Shown in pieces: positions 33,328-42,814 of a DNA stretch of 64,000 bases. The first letter of the stretch is position 1; each line of letters begins with the position of its first letter. The position numbers and the translations under genes are program-made. Origin of the DNA: Pseudoclavibacter terrae (GTDB lineage Bacteria; Actinomycetota; Actinomycetes; Actinomycetales; Microbacteriaceae); the NCBI RefSeq assembly GCF_008831075.1, contig NZ_WBJX01000001.1, forward strand, positions 124,001 to 188,000, in the 5' to 3' direction. Under the pieces are notes generated by a model. That model was not told the DNA's origin. It made no database searches and saw only the letters and a program-made list of their open reading frames with translations.

Positions 33328-34515
33328 CTAGCGAGCGGCGAGCGCGTCCGCCATCCGTTGGATGATCTCCTCCAGCACCGGCTTGGGCGTCGCGAAGACG
33401 ATGCGCACGTACTGCTCGAAGCCGGCCCCACAGGAGGCTCCGGCCGTGAGGGTGACGCCGGCGTTGTCGAGGAAGAACTTTGCCGGCGGGCCGTCGATCT
33501 CGAGCGCTGACACGTCGAGCCATGCCACGTAGGTCGACTCGGGCACGACCGCTCGGACGCCGGGGAGGTGCTCGGCGATGAGCGCGAAGAGCAGCTCCCG
33601 GTTCTCGATGAGCGCCCCGTTGACGTCGTCGAGCCACTCGTCGCTGCTGCTGTACGCGGCTTCGGCCGCGAAGGCGCCGAGGATCGAGGACCCCCAGACG
33701 ACGCCGAATCCGAACGTTCGGTAGTGCTCGAGGTCGTCGTCGTTCGTGAAGATGATCTGGGCGGATTTGAGGCCGGCGACGTTCCAGGCCTTCGACGCCG
33801 CCGTGGACGTGACGGAGTGACGCGCGGCTTCGGCGGAGATGGATGCGTAGGGGATGTGCGGCGGCCCGTCGAGGGTGAGGGGCGCCCAGATCTCGTCGGC
33901 GAACACGCGGCCGCCGCCGCGTTCGACGATGTCGGCAAGACGGAGCAGCTCCTCGCGTGTGTAGATCGCACCGGTCGGGTTGTGCGGGTTGACGAGGACG
34001 ACATTCGCCGGCCCGTTCGCGAAGGCGCGCTCGATGCCGTCGAAGTCGAGCGTCCACCGGGTGCCCTCGATCACGCCGGGCACTTCGATGGTCTCGCGCC
34101 CCTGCAGTGCCTCGGTCACGAGGAACGGCATGTAGGCGGGTGTCGGCACGATGATGGGGGAGCCCGGCGCGGTGAAGTGGCGCACGAACACGTCGAAGGC
34201 GCCCATGACGTCGGCGATGTGGTGGATGCGCTCGGGGTCGACCGCCCACCCGTAGCGCCGTTCGAAGAAGGCGGATGCTGCCGCCGTGGTCCGCGCCCAG
34301 GTCGGTGGGGCGAGGTAGCCGAGCTCGTCCTTGGCGACGGCGCCGAGGATCGCCTCGCGCACGTTCGAGGCCGTCCCGAAATCCATCTCCGCGACCCACG
34401 CGCCGATCGTGCCCTCGTTGAGGCTCCACTTTCGGCTGTCGGGGCGGTCGAGCTCGTCGCGGGTGATCGCGTCGAAGCGTGATGTGGACTCGGTCTTGCT
34501 GATGGGCGAGGGCAT
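33328..34515 (-). CDS. PatB/MalY-like PLP enzyme (C-S lyase or aminotransferase)
   Basis: The 395-residue fold-type I PLP protein has NPHNPTGAIYTREEL, the DEIWAPL aspartate segment, the Schiff-base Lys in STAASKAWNVAGLK, and WVAEMDFGTA at the N-terminus, all typical of MalY/PatB cystathionine beta-lyases. It may release homocysteine from cystathionine or act as an aminotransferase. It is divergent from an O-acetylhomoserine sulfhydrylase-like gene, which supports sulfur amino-acid metabolism. The ATG at 34515 is fixed by a TACGCT box six bases upstream. Confidence 0.87.
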   Translation of the reverse strand: MPSPISKTESTSRFDAITRDELDRPDSRKWSLNEGTIGAWVAEMDFGTASNVREAILGAVAKDELGYLAPPTWARTTAAASAFFERRYGWAVDPERIHHIADVMGAFDVFVRHFTAPGSPIIVPTPAYMPFLVTEALQGRETIEVPGVIEGTRWTLDFDGIERAFANGPANVVLVNPHNPTGAIYTREELLRLADIVERGGGRVFADEIWAPLTLDGPPHIPYASISAEAARHSVTSTAASKAWNVAGLKSAQIIFTNDDDLEHYRTFGFGVVWGSSILGAFAAEAAYSSSDEWLDDVNGALIENRELLFALIAEHLPGVRAVVPESTYVAWLDVSALEIDGPPAKFFLDNAGVTLTAGASCGAGFEQYVRIVFATPKPVLEEIIQRMADALAAR

Positions 34516-34614
34516 GGGGGAAGCGTAGCCACGTGATCGCTTGGGGCCCTCCGCGTATTTCCAAAGGTTTCGCCGCGGCTCCACAAGCGGACCCGACTTC
34601 CGTACGTTGACCGT

Positions 34615-35916
34615 GTGGCCATTGAAGAGCGAAACGAACAGACCTTTGCGACCAGGCAGATCCACGCCGGCGCGGTCGTCGACAGTGACGTCGGCGCGCG
34701 CGTGACCCCGATCTACCAGAGCGCGGGGTACGTCTTCCCGTCCTACGACGAGGCTGAGGCGCGCTTCTCCGGCGAGAGCGTCGGACGGGCGTACTCGCGC
34801 GGCGACAACCCGACGAACGTCGTCGCGGGAAAGCGCATCGCGAACCTCGAGGGTGGGCGCAACGGGCTCGTCGTCTCGAGCGGGCAGGCGGCCATCGCGA
34901 TGACGCTCTTCTCGCTTGCCGCATCCGGTGACCACATCCTCTCCACGGCCAGCCTGTATGGCGGCACGCGTCAGCTCTTCGATGGCAGCCTCACTCGGCA
35001 GGGTCTGAACTTCGAGTTCCTCACGGCCGAGGCGACCGAGGAGGACTGGCTCGCCCGGGTGCGTCCGGAGACGCGCGCCGTCTACACGGAGTCGATCCCC
35101 AACCCGAAGAACGACGTCGTCGACCTCGAGCTCCTCGGCCGGGTCGCGGCGAAGGCTGGCGTTCCGCTCATCGTCGACAACACGGTCGCGACGCCCTACC
35201 TGTGTCGGCCCATCGAGTGGGGCGCGGACATCGTGATCCACTCGACGTCGAAGTGGTTGTCGGGCCACGGCTCGGTCATCGGCGGCGTCATCATCGACGC
35301 CGGCAAGTTCGACTGGGCGGCGAACTCGGAACGGTTCCCGCACTTCACGAAAGGCTCCTTCGAGGGGGCGCCGTCGTTCATCGAGCGCTACGGCGCCGAC
35401 ACGTTCATCAGCTACGTGAAGTCGGTGACGGTGCTCGACTACGGCCCCACGGTGCCGCCGACGAGCACCTTCCTGCTGCTGCACGGCATCGAGACGCTGT
35501 CGCTGCGGATGGAACGGCACGTCGAGAACGCGCAACGCGTCGCGGAGTGGCTCGAGGCACGTCCCGAGGTCGGCTCGGTCGACTACTCGGGCCTGCCGTC
35601 GAACGCCTACTACGAGCTCGCGCAGAAGTACCTCCCGGATGGGGCCGGCTCGGTGGTCTCCTTCGACCTGCCCGGCGGGCCGGAAGCGGCGCGGAAGTTC
35701 GTGGAGGCCCTCGAGCTGGTCAGCCACATGACGCACATCGGCGACGTGCGGACGCTGGCGCTCCACATGCAGTCGACGATCTTCAAGCGCTCCTCGCAGG
35801 AGCAGCGCGACGAGGCCGGGGTGACGCCAGGGCTCATCCGCCTGTCGATCGGCATCGAGGGGATCGACGACATCCTCACCGACCTCGAGCGGGGACTCGA
35901 GGCGACCAAGGCGTAA
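34615..35916 (+). CDS. O-acetylhomoserine aminocarboxypropyltransferase/cysteine synthase (MetY type)
   Basis: The 433-residue PLP enzyme has the Cys/Met metabolism signature IHSTSKWLSGHGSVIGGVI with Lys213 as the Schiff base. The start TFATRQIHAGAVVDSDVGARVTPIYQSAGYVF and the long C-terminus with HIGDVRTLALHMQST match MetY, which makes homocysteine from O-acetylhomoserine and sulfide. GTG start at 34615; the length fits the family. It is transcribed divergently from a PatB-like lyase, 99 bp away; the two could share control, though no riboswitch was seen. Confidence 0.92.
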   Translation: MAIEERNEQTFATRQIHAGAVVDSDVGARVTPIYQSAGYVFPSYDEAEARFSGESVGRAYSRGDNPTNVVAGKRIANLEGGRNGLVVSSGQAAIAMTLFSLAASGDHILSTASLYGGTRQLFDGSLTRQGLNFEFLTAEATEEDWLARVRPETRAVYTESIPNPKNDVVDLELLGRVAAKAGVPLIVDNTVATPYLCRPIEWGADIVIHSTSKWLSGHGSVIGGVIIDAGKFDWAANSERFPHFTKGSFEGAPSFIERYGADTFISYVKSVTVLDYGPTVPPTSTFLLLHGIETLSLRMERHVENAQRVAEWLEARPEVGSVDYSGLPSNAYYELAQKYLPDGAGSVVSFDLPGGPEAARKFVEALELVSHMTHIGDVRTLALHMQSTIFKRSSQEQRDEAGVTPGLIRLSIGIEGIDDILTDLERGLEATKA

Positions 35917-35990
35917 CCGGGCGCGCGCATCCCGCCTGCCGGTCGCACCGGTTGCCCCATCCACGTGAGTTTGCGGCGTTTCTGCGTCCT

Positions 35991-36074
35991 TGATGGGTTT
36001 CGGCGAAGCGCGTGATGGGTTTTGGTGACGCTGATGGGTTTTTCGTCATCACCGTTCACCGAAACCCATCACGC
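35991..36074. repeat. Local repeat cluster TGATGGGTTT with long hairpin
   Basis: TGATGGGTTT occurs at 35991, 36013 and 36032 in direct orientation and once inverted at 36062. The second and inverted copies form a 19-position stem (36010-36028 with 36056-36074, one G-T wobble) around a 27-base loop. It lies between the convergent MetY and CGNR genes, its right arm covering the CGNR stop codon. Likely a bidirectional terminator built from repeats. Confidence 0.75.
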
Positions 36075-36605
36075 ACGCTCGCGAGACCGGTGCCGGCGAA
36101 CGGCCGCGCGGTTCGCGCATCGCACCGAGCAGTACCGCTGGCGCCCGTTGCGGGTCGTGTCGACGACCACGTTCCTGCACTCGTCGCCGGCGTCGAGCCC
36201 GGCCGCGCACCTGCTCAGGCGGTGCATCCCTCGCGTGGTGAGGTGCAGGGCCGTGCCCACCGTGATCACTGCGAGCAGGATGTCCGGCAGCGACATGTCC
36301 CAGTCCCGGTAGTGGAGGTGCCACCCCTCGCTGTCGTGGTTCGTGAGGCGCGGATAGGCCGTGGCTGCCGCCATGAGGGTGTTCAGCACGTCAGCGCGCT
36401 GCTCGTCGGTGGGCGCATCCACGACCCTGAGCCAGTCATCGACCACGGCGCGTGTGCGCGTGTGGTCGTCGGCCTCCGGTGGGAACGGCATCGTCATGCC
36501 ATGTTCGCGCGTTCGGGCGAGCAGGGCGGGGCGGTCTGCTGGCCAGTCGTTGGCGAGGGATGCGGCGAGCTCGACCGCGTATTCGCCGTAAGGGTTGAGA
36601 TGCAT
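36069..36605 (-). CDS. CGNR zinc-finger domain protein
   Basis: The 178-residue protein has a helical ABATE-like N-terminal region (YAVELAASLAND) and a C-terminal CGNR finger: RYCSVRCANRAAVRRHR. The first cysteine of the usual pair is provided by the preceding CRN region; the motif order C-x(n)-C-x3-C-x-NR is close to the family. CGNR proteins are stress-linked transcription regulators in actinobacteria. It is divergent from a small zinc-ribbon-like gene. Its stop codon lies inside the repeat hairpin. Confidence 0.82.
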   Translation of the reverse strand: MHLNPYGEYAVELAASLANDWPADRPALLARTREHGMTMPFPPEADDHTRTRAVVDDWLRVVDAPTDEQRADVLNTLMAAATAYPRLTNHDSEGWHLHYRDWDMSLPDILLAVITVGTALHLTTRGMHRLSRCAAGLDAGDECRNVVVDTTRNGRQRYCSVRCANRAAVRRHRSRERA

Positions 36606-36631
36606 AAGGCTATTACACCAGGGTCGAGGGT

Positions 36632-36913
36632 ATGAAGAAGCTGACCCCCGCAGACGACTCCGCAACGCGCCCCATCCGGCTCCCGAACACGACAGCCCGC
36701 GCCCGCCAGCACGTCCGCGCATCCGCCACGGGTTGCGCCGAGCACGGCTGGACGACGGCATCCCGCCACTCGACCTCGCTCGGCACGGTCGTCTACAGCG
36801 CATGTGCGACCTGCGGAGCGTACCGGGCCGAGCTGCTCGAAGCACGCGCCCTCTTCCCCGAGCCCATCTCGCGCGCGATCGCGAGCGCCCCAGCGCAGTC
36901 CGCCGGGGCATGA
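36632..36913 (+). CDS. Small zinc-ribbon-like hypothetical protein
   Basis: The 93-residue product has a probable zinc-binding set: C-x2-HGW near residue 35 and C-x2-C in YSACATCGAYR about 20 residues later, with the SRHSTSLGTVVY strand between. Similar short proteins of unknown function occur in actinobacteria. The ATG follows a GAGGG site closely. It is divergent from the CGNR gene with only 26 bp between the two start codons, so their promoters must overlap. Confidence 0.55.
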   Translation: MKKLTPADDSATRPIRLPNTTARARQHVRASATGCAEHGWTTASRHSTSLGTVVYSACATCGAYRAELLEARALFPEPISRAIASAPAQSAGA

Positions 36914-37018
36914 GCGCGCACGCACGCGGCCCGTCGGCGCCGCATCCATCTCCGGGATGACCAAGTTCACCACTTCGGATGACGCGTTCGACCCGGTCCA
37001 ACACCTAGGGTCGAAGAC

Positions 37019-37486
37019 GTGCACCCCCGTCGATCCGTCGCCTTCGCAGCCCTCAGCATGCTCGCCGCGGCCTCGCTCTCGGCGTGCGCGACGCCCGAGC
37101 CAGTGCGGCTGCTCGACCACCTCTCGGTGAACGAGCTCTCGGCCACGATGGAGATCGACGAGCTGCTCCCCGACGACGCATCCGCGTTCGTGCTCGGCTG
37201 CCCGTACAGCGACGTGGACGCGCTCGCCGCGAACTCCGGCATCGACCGCAACCGGTTCCGCATCGGCGACCGCCACCTGCCCGGGCTCACCACCGACGGC
37301 CCGATCGCCCTGCTGCCGGTCATCGACGGCAAGGTGCGTCCGGGGGTGTCCTACAACACGCAGGACGTGTCCATGTGCGGGACGCACGACACGACGGTCG
37401 TCGAGCGAGGCTCCACGCTCACCTTCGCCCAAGACGGATACGGGCAGTGGTTCGCTGTCTCCGTGCAGTCAGGCAAGCAGGTCTGA
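37019..37486 (+). CDS. Putative lipoprotein
   Basis: The 155-residue product has a basic N-terminus and hydrophobic core ending in lipobox SLSAC, so it is predicted to be lipid-anchored outside the cell. The mature part contains a CPYSDVDALAANSGIDRNRFR stretch and a later SMCGTH, giving one cysteine pair; no family recognised. The GTG at 37019 is seven bases behind TAGGGT, so a leaderless mRNA is expected. It is convergent with the DIP1984-family gene. Confidence 0.6.
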   Translation: MHPRRSVAFAALSMLAAASLSACATPEPVRLLDHLSVNELSATMEIDELLPDDASAFVLGCPYSDVDALAANSGIDRNRFRIGDRHLPGLTTDGPIALLPVIDGKVRPGVSYNTQDVSMCGTHDTTVVERGSTLTFAQDGYGQWFAVSVQSGKQV

Positions 37487-37736
37487 AGCACCGTCGCTCC
37501 GGCCCGCCGCGGTGAGGTCCCCGATCCCGCCCTCGACGCCCGGCCAGCACATGGTGATGAGGTGTCCTGCGTGCGCGGTTCCCGGTGAGGGGTGCTGGGC
37601 TGAAGTGTGACGGCCGAAGCCGTGACGCTGCCCACCGCGTCGACAGGTGGACTGGAAACCGCCAGCCCTCGGTGTGTGCTCGCGCCGTTCGCCTACCGAC
37701 TCACCGCGTCTTCGTCTGCTTGCTGGTCCTCGGGCC

Positions 37737-38201
37737 TCAGGCCTCGAGGAGCTCGACCTCCCAGTTCGTGCGTTGGATGACGACATCGAGCTCGCGCAGC
37801 GCCTGAGCGACACCGTCCGCTTTGGCTCGCACGTCGCGCACAGGCAGGGCTGACATCTGCCGCAGCTCGCTGCGCATCTGCCGCTGTCCCCACGACCCTG
37901 CCGCCGCATCCGCCGCCCGAACCAGGATGCTGTGCTGACTGCGCAGCGTCTCGCGGGCAGCGAGGAGGGCCGTTATCGTGCGCCCGTCCTCCGTCGGCGC
38001 GGTGGCGTTCGTGATGTTGATCGATGTGACGAGTCGCTCGAGCTGCAGCAGGCGGGTGGCGCACTCGTCGAGGAGCTCGGCGGCGTCTTCCGTCGGCTGC
38101 TCACCCTCCTGATAGGAGGCGTTCGCGACGATGCGAGCCTGCAGCGACTCGATGCGCTTCTGCAGGTCGGCGCGCTCCAGGAGCGCTTCGGCGAGTTTCA
38201 T
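37737..38201 (-). CDS. DIP1984-family (septicolysin-like) protein
   Basis: The 154-residue, highly helical protein matches the DIP1984 family: KLAEALLERADLQKRIESLQARI, a LLQLERLVTSINITNA segment and the C-terminal ELDVVIQRTNWEVELLE. The family is widespread in actinobacteria and firmicutes; some members are annotated septicolysin, but a toxin role is not established. It is probably a cytosolic coiled-coil oligomer. It is the second gene downstream of a divergent pair and has its own weak promoter-like GATCGT box. Confidence 0.85.
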   Translation of the reverse strand: MKLAEALLERADLQKRIESLQARIVANASYQEGEQPTEDAAELLDECATRLLQLERLVTSINITNATAPTEDGRTITALLAARETLRSQHSILVRAADAAAGSWGQRQMRSELRQMSALPVRDVRAKADGVAQALRELDVVIQRTNWEVELLEA

Positions 38202-38246
38202 GCGTCCACGATCTCACGTGGAGAGTTCGGCCACGCTCTGGGAAGC

Positions 38247-38798
38247 TCACTCCGCCATCAGGTAGAGCCCGGGCGAAGGAACGTTCTCGACCAGCTCCAC
38301 AGAAATCGGTCGGCCCGTGACTTCGCGGGGGAGCTCCAGCTCGTCGACGACCGTGTGGCCAATGGCCAAGCAATTACCGCCACCGCCCGGCGCTGTGCCA
38401 ATGGTGATGCGCATCGCTGCGTCACCGACGACCTCCAAGGTGAGCGGGGCAGTCCCGCACTGGAGGTCGGGGGAGCTGATCCGGATGATACGGAACATCG
38501 TGCCGCCTTCGTCGAGGAAAACCGCCCTGTGCGGGATCCCCAGTTGCTCGCGCTCCGTCTCATAACCCTCCGCCCACAGGGACTGCGCGTCCTCCCGCTC
38601 CGTCTCAGTCGCCAAGCGTGGAGCGACGGGCTCCAGCTCGTACGTCGCCGTTAGAGGGAGGCCGTCGAGGGGGGTCGGAAGTGGCAGCTTCACGGCCGCG
38701 TTGGCGGCGCATCCGGTGAGCAACGCAAGGCACGCGAGCGTTGCGCCGGCCGCTCTCGCGAGCGCAGTTTCCCGTTCTTTCCGAAAGGGGATGGTCAT
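38247..38798 (-). CDS. Putative lipoprotein
   Basis: The 183-residue product has a lipoprotein signal with LALLTGC and a mature domain with a C-x(n)-C pair (LQCGTAPLTLEV and GGNCLAIGH). The frame is open 57 bases further, but TACATT lies exactly six bases before the ATG at 38798, supporting that start and a leaderless mRNA. It is divergent from the class V aminotransferase-like gene. No family recognised. Confidence 0.6.
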   Translation of the reverse strand: MTIPFRKERETALARAAGATLACLALLTGCAANAAVKLPLPTPLDGLPLTATYELEPVAPRLATETEREDAQSLWAEGYETEREQLGIPHRAVFLDEGGTMFRIIRISSPDLQCGTAPLTLEVVGDAAMRITIGTAPGGGGNCLAIGHTVVDELELPREVTGRPISVELVENVPSPGLYLMAE

Positions 38799-38879
38799 GG
38801 CATCAATGTATTGGTCGTGCGCGGACGAAGGAAGCACTGTCAACTGCCGCTGCAACGCTCAGGTCGCTAGCCTGGCGGC

Positions 38880-39953
38880 ATGTCCTGGATCCATTCGGCC
38901 GCCTTCTCGGCGGAACCCCTGTACCTCAACACCGCGTCGATGGGCCTGCCGCCGTGGGCGACGACGGACGCCTTGACGCGTGAACTGGTCGGCTGGAGTG
39001 CGGGGCGCAGGCAGGCGAGCGACTACGACGGCACCGTGAGTCGGTCGCGGCAGCTCTACGCGGAGCTCGTGCACGTGCCTGCCCCGTGGGTGGCGATCGG
39101 CAACCAGGTCTCGCCCCTCGTGGGGCTCATCGCCGCATCCGTGCCCGATGGCGCCGAGGTGCTCTTCGCGGAGAACGACTTCACGAGCATCAGCTTCCCG
39201 TTCGCGGCCCACGCCGACCGGGGGCTGCGCCTGCGCGAGGTGCCCGTTGACCGCATCGCGGAGGAAATCGGACCGGAGACCGCGTGGGTTGTCGTGTCGG
39301 CCGTGCAGTCCCGCAACGGCGCCGTCGCCGACCTCGACGCCATCGAAGCCGCCGCCAAGCGGCACGGCGCACGCACCCTCATCGACCTCACGCAGTCCGC
39401 CGGGTGGAGGGACGTCGACGCGAGCCGGTTCGATGCGACCGTGTGCGCCGCCTACAAGTGGCTGCTGTGCCCGCGCGGCACCGCGTTTCTGACGCTCGAC
39501 CCGGAACTGCACGAGCGCATCCGCCCCCTCGCCGCGAACTGGTACGCGGGAGAAGACCCCTGGTCGAGCATCTACGGGCTGCCGCTCCGGCTCGCCGCAG
39601 ACGCACGCCGCTTCGACGTCTCGCCCGCCTGGCAAGCGTGGGTGGGCACGGAGGCCTCGCTCGACTTCCTGCTCGGTATCGGGGCGCCCGAACTGGAGGC
39701 GCACGCGCTCGAAGTGAGCGCCGCGTTCGCGTCTGCGGCTGGGCTCCCGGATGCACGCTCCGCGATCCTCGCCCTCGCCCCCGTCGAGGGGGCGGTGGGC
39801 GAGATCAGAGACACGCTCGAGCGGCTCGACGTCATGGCCGCGAACCGCGCCGGTAACTTGCGACTCTCCTTCCACGTCCACAACACCGCCGAGGAAGTCG
39901 AGCCGCTGGGCGAGGCGCTGAGAGGCCTCGTGCACATCGCGTCGGAACGCTGA
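38880..39953 (+). CDS. Class V aminotransferase-like PLP protein (kynureninase-like)
   Basis: The 357-residue protein has a fold-type I PLP signature with Schiff-base Lys193 in CAAYKWLLCPRGTAF, and the segments FAENDFTSISFPF and LIDLTQSAGW that hold cofactor contacts. Relatives include cysteine desulfurases, kynureninases and isopenicillin epimerases; the substrate is unclear, and there is no cysteine loop to indicate a desulfurase. TAGCCT six bases before the ATG predicts a leaderless start. It is followed 32 bp later by a ThrE-type exporter with its own leaderless promoter. Confidence 0.82.
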   Translation: MSWIHSAAFSAEPLYLNTASMGLPPWATTDALTRELVGWSAGRRQASDYDGTVSRSRQLYAELVHVPAPWVAIGNQVSPLVGLIAASVPDGAEVLFAENDFTSISFPFAAHADRGLRLREVPVDRIAEEIGPETAWVVVSAVQSRNGAVADLDAIEAAAKRHGARTLIDLTQSAGWRDVDASRFDATVCAAYKWLLCPRGTAFLTLDPELHERIRPLAANWYAGEDPWSSIYGLPLRLAADARRFDVSPAWQAWVGTEASLDFLLGIGAPELEAHALEVSAAFASAAGLPDARSAILALAPVEGAVGEIRDTLERLDVMAANRAGNLRLSFHVHNTAEEVEPLGEALRGLVHIASER

Positions 39954-39985
39954 CGCAGCCCCCGCCGCGCAACTAGACTCCCGCC

Positions 39986-41653
39986 GTGCGCGGTAAGAAC
40001 TTCTTCGACAACCTGGCCAGAAAAGTCGGCGGCAAGACCCCCTCGACGACGGTGGGGCGCCGCGCGCAGCGTGCCCTCCTGGCCGAGCGCAGCATCCGCG
40101 AAGTCCTCGAACTGGCCGTGCGCGTCGGCGAGACGATGCTCGCCCTCGGCGCGTCGGCGACCGACGTGACCGACGCCATCCGCCGAACCACGAAGGCCTT
40201 CGGCGTCGACTGCCAGATCGACCTCACGTTCACGTCGATTCTCGTGGTCCACGACGGCGTCAACGACGGGGCCGGCATCAGCCTGCTGCGCGTCGTCAAC
40301 AGCCGCCTCCCCGACTACGACCGCCTCACGCGCGTCATGGAGCTGTCGCGCGAGATCGCCGCCGACCCGAACGACATCGACGTCGCCGAGACGATCGACG
40401 ACCCGGCCAAGCTCGAGGAGGCACTCAACCAGCTCGAGTCGTTCCACCAGCGCCTCGACGAGATCCTCGTCGCCCCGCAGCGCTTCCGCCGCTCCATGGT
40501 GACGCTCTGGCTCGCCCTCATGGCGGGAGGCGTCGGCTTCCTCCTCGGCGGCGGACCCCTCGTCTGCCTCCTCTCCGCCGCCACGACGGTGGTCGTGGAC
40601 CTCGTGCTGCAGGCCCTCGGCCGCTGGGGCCTGCCCGCCTTCTTCCTCCAGATCGCCGGCGCCGCGATCGCCACCGGCGTCGCCGTCGGCCTCCTCGCGG
40701 CGCTCCCCGTGCTCCCCGTCGAGTTCGCCGCCCTCCCGCCCGCGCTGGTCGTCGCATCCGGCCTGGTCGTGCTCCTCGCCGGGATGTCGTTCGTCGGCGC
40801 CGCCGACGATGCCATCAACGGATTCCCCATCACCGCCATGGGCAGGCTCCTCGAAGTGGTGCTGCTCACGCTCGGCCTCATCGTCGGCATCGCCATCGTG
40901 CTCGACGTGGCCCGCGGACTCGGCATCGACCTGCGCCTCGTCGAACGATCCGTGCAGCCGTGGCCGTCGGCCGTGCAGGTCATCGGCGCCGCCATCGCGG
41001 CCGCCGCCTGGGCGCTCGCCTCCTACGCGACCATGCGCACCGCCCTCGTCGTCATGATCTTCGGCGGCATCGCCTACCTCGGCTACGACGTGCTCGTCAC
41101 CGCAGGCACCGAGCCGCTCGTCGCGACCGCCGTGCCAGCGCTGATCATCGGCATCCTGGGCGAAGGCCTCTCCCGCAAGCTGCACATCCCCGCCACCATC
41201 ACGACGGTCTGCGGCACCGTGCCGCTCCTGCCAGGCCTCGCCATCTACCAGGGCATGCTCGACATCACCTCGAGCGACACGTCCGACGACGGCGTGCTGC
41301 GACTCGTGCAGGCAGGCTCCATCGGCATCGGAATCGCCGGCGGCGTCACCCTCGGCCGCTTCCTCGCCCGCCAGTTCAGGACCCGCCGTCGCCGCCGCAC
41401 CGCGACGCCGGAGGCGATGGTCATGTCGAAGCGGCAGTTCCGCGGCACCGCGAGCGCAGGCCCGGAGACGCGCGCGCTCTACATGATCCCCGACGAGGTC
41501 GCCGTCGGCCTCGAGACGGGCATGCTGCGCATCGTCTCGGTCGACGAAGTCGTGGATGCAGGGCAGGCGGACGTCGGGGCCGCCGCCCCTCCCGCGCCTC
41601 CGCACCCCAACGTCGCCCTCAAGCGGGGCGACCTGAACGCCCGCGGAGAATGA
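39986..41653 (+). CDS. Threonine/serine exporter (ThrE family)
   Basis: The 555-residue protein has a soluble N-terminal domain of about 160 residues (ELAVRVGETMLALGASATDVTDAI) followed by about ten hydrophobic helices, matching ThrE (DUF1212 plus DUF3815 in one chain), which exports threonine and serine in Corynebacterium. The motif HDGVNDGAGISLLRVVNSR is typical. The C-terminal 70 residues are soluble and charged. GTG at 39986 is six bases after TAGACT, with a CTGACG -35 box 18 bp further upstream, so it is probably leaderless. Confidence 0.9.
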   Translation: MRGKNFFDNLARKVGGKTPSTTVGRRAQRALLAERSIREVLELAVRVGETMLALGASATDVTDAIRRTTKAFGVDCQIDLTFTSILVVHDGVNDGAGISLLRVVNSRLPDYDRLTRVMELSREIAADPNDIDVAETIDDPAKLEEALNQLESFHQRLDEILVAPQRFRRSMVTLWLALMAGGVGFLLGGGPLVCLLSAATTVVVDLVLQALGRWGLPAFFLQIAGAAIATGVAVGLLAALPVLPVEFAALPPALVVASGLVVLLAGMSFVGAADDAINGFPITAMGRLLEVVLLTLGLIVGIAIVLDVARGLGIDLRLVERSVQPWPSAVQVIGAAIAAAAWALASYATMRTALVVMIFGGIAYLGYDVLVTAGTEPLVATAVPALIIGILGEGLSRKLHIPATITTVCGTVPLLPGLAIYQGMLDITSSDTSDDGVLRLVQAGSIGIGIAGGVTLGRFLARQFRTRRRRRTATPEAMVMSKRQFRGTASAGPETRALYMIPDEVAVGLETGMLRIVSVDEVVDAGQADVGAAAPPAPPHPNVALKRGDLNARGE

Positions 41654-41752
41654 CTGTCGGAGGCGAGGCATAGAGTCTCCTCGGTCCCGCCGCGCTCTGA
41701 GAACCGGAGCAGGCGAGCGAACGACCTCCAAGCACAACCCGAAGGAGCACGA

Positions 41753-42793
41753 ATGACGACCGCGAAGGCATACGCCGCCCCCTCAGCAACCGAGCCGCTC
41801 GAGCCCACAACCATCGAGCGCCGCGCCGTCGGCGAGAACGACGTGCTCATCGACATCGCCTACTCCGGCATCTGCCACTCCGACATCCACACGGTGCGCG
41901 GCGAATGGGGCAAGGTGCCGTACCCGCTCGCCCCCGGCCACGAGATCGTCGGAACCGTCGCCGAGGTCGGAAGCGGCGTCACCAAGCACAAGGTCGGCGA
42001 CCGCGTCGGCGTCGGCTGCATGGTCAACTCCTGCCGCGAGTGCGACAACTGCAAGGCCGGCTCCGAGCAGTACTGCACCAACGGAAACGTCATGACCTAC
42101 GGCGGCAAGGACCGCGACGGCAGCATCACGCAGGGCGGCTACGCCACCAACGTGGTCGTCGACGCCGACTTCGTGCTCAGCGTGCCCGAGAGCATCCCCT
42201 ACGAGAAGGCCGCCCCGCTGCTCTGCGCCGGCGTCACCACCTACTCGCCCCTCGCGCACTGGCAGGCGGGCCCAGGCAAGAAGGTCGCCGTCGTCGGCAT
42301 GGGCGGCCTCGGCCACATGGCCGTGAAGATCGCCGTCGCCATGGGCGCCGAGGTGACCGTGCTCTCGCAGACCCTCAGCAAGCAGGAAGACGGGCTGCGC
42401 TTCGGCGCGAAGCACTACTACGCGACGAGCGACGAGGCCACGTTCACCGAGCTGCGCAACACGTTCGACCTCATCATCAACACGGTCAGCGCGAACCTCG
42501 ACATCGACCAGTACCTGAACCTGCTGACGCTCGACGGCACCATGGTCTACGTCGGCGCGCCGGCCCAGCCCATCCCCGTGACCGCGTTCACGCTGTTCAA
42601 CAACCGCCGCTCGTTCGCGGGGTCGACGATCGGCAGCATCCGCGAGACGCAGGAGATGCTCGACTTCTGCGCCGAACACGACATCGCACCCGAGGTCGAG
42701 CTCATCGAGGCCACCCAGATCAACGAGGCCTACGAGCGAGTCCTGAAGTCGGACGTCCGCTACCGCTTCGTGATCGACGCGACGACCTTCTAG
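41753..42793 (+). CDS. NAD(P)-dependent zinc alcohol dehydrogenase (CAD/YahK type)
   Basis: The 346-residue medium-chain dehydrogenase has the catalytic zinc ligands in [14 protein letters not shown] and GHEIVG, the structural zinc set [15 protein letters not shown], and the nucleotide loop [20 protein letters not shown] and [18 protein letters not shown] point to the cinnamyl-alcohol/YahK aldehyde reductase subgroup, which reduces aldehydes with NADPH. An AAGGAG ribosome-binding site precedes the ATG. No regulator is adjacent. Confidence 0.93.
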   Translation: MTTAKAYAAPSATEPLEPTTIERRAVGENDVLIDIAYSGICHSDIHTVRGEWGKVPYPLAPGHEIVGTVAEVGSGVTKHKVGDRVGVGCMVNSCRECDNCKAGSEQYCTNGNVMTYGGKDRDGSITQGGYATNVVVDADFVLSVPESIPYEKAAPLLCAGVTTYSPLAHWQAGPGKKVAVVGMGGLGHMAVKIAVAMGAEVTVLSQTLSKQEDGLRFGAKHYYATSDEATFTELRNTFDLIINTVSANLDIDQYLNLLTLDGTMVYVGAPAQPIPVTAFTLFNNRRSFAGSTIGSIRETQEMLDFCAEHDIAPEVELIEATQINEAYERVLKSDVRYRFVIDATTF

Positions 42794-42814
42794 CGGCGGC
42801 GGGATTTCGGGGTG

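Noticed and set aside
36010-36074. Possible riboswitch near the MetY gene
   Set aside because: The structure is downstream of the gene, between convergent stops, and consists of simple repeats; it fits a terminator.
37487-37736. Possible small gene between the lipoprotein and the DIP1984-family gene
   Set aside because: Short frames exist but none has a ribosome-binding site, a -10 box at leaderless spacing, or a domain.
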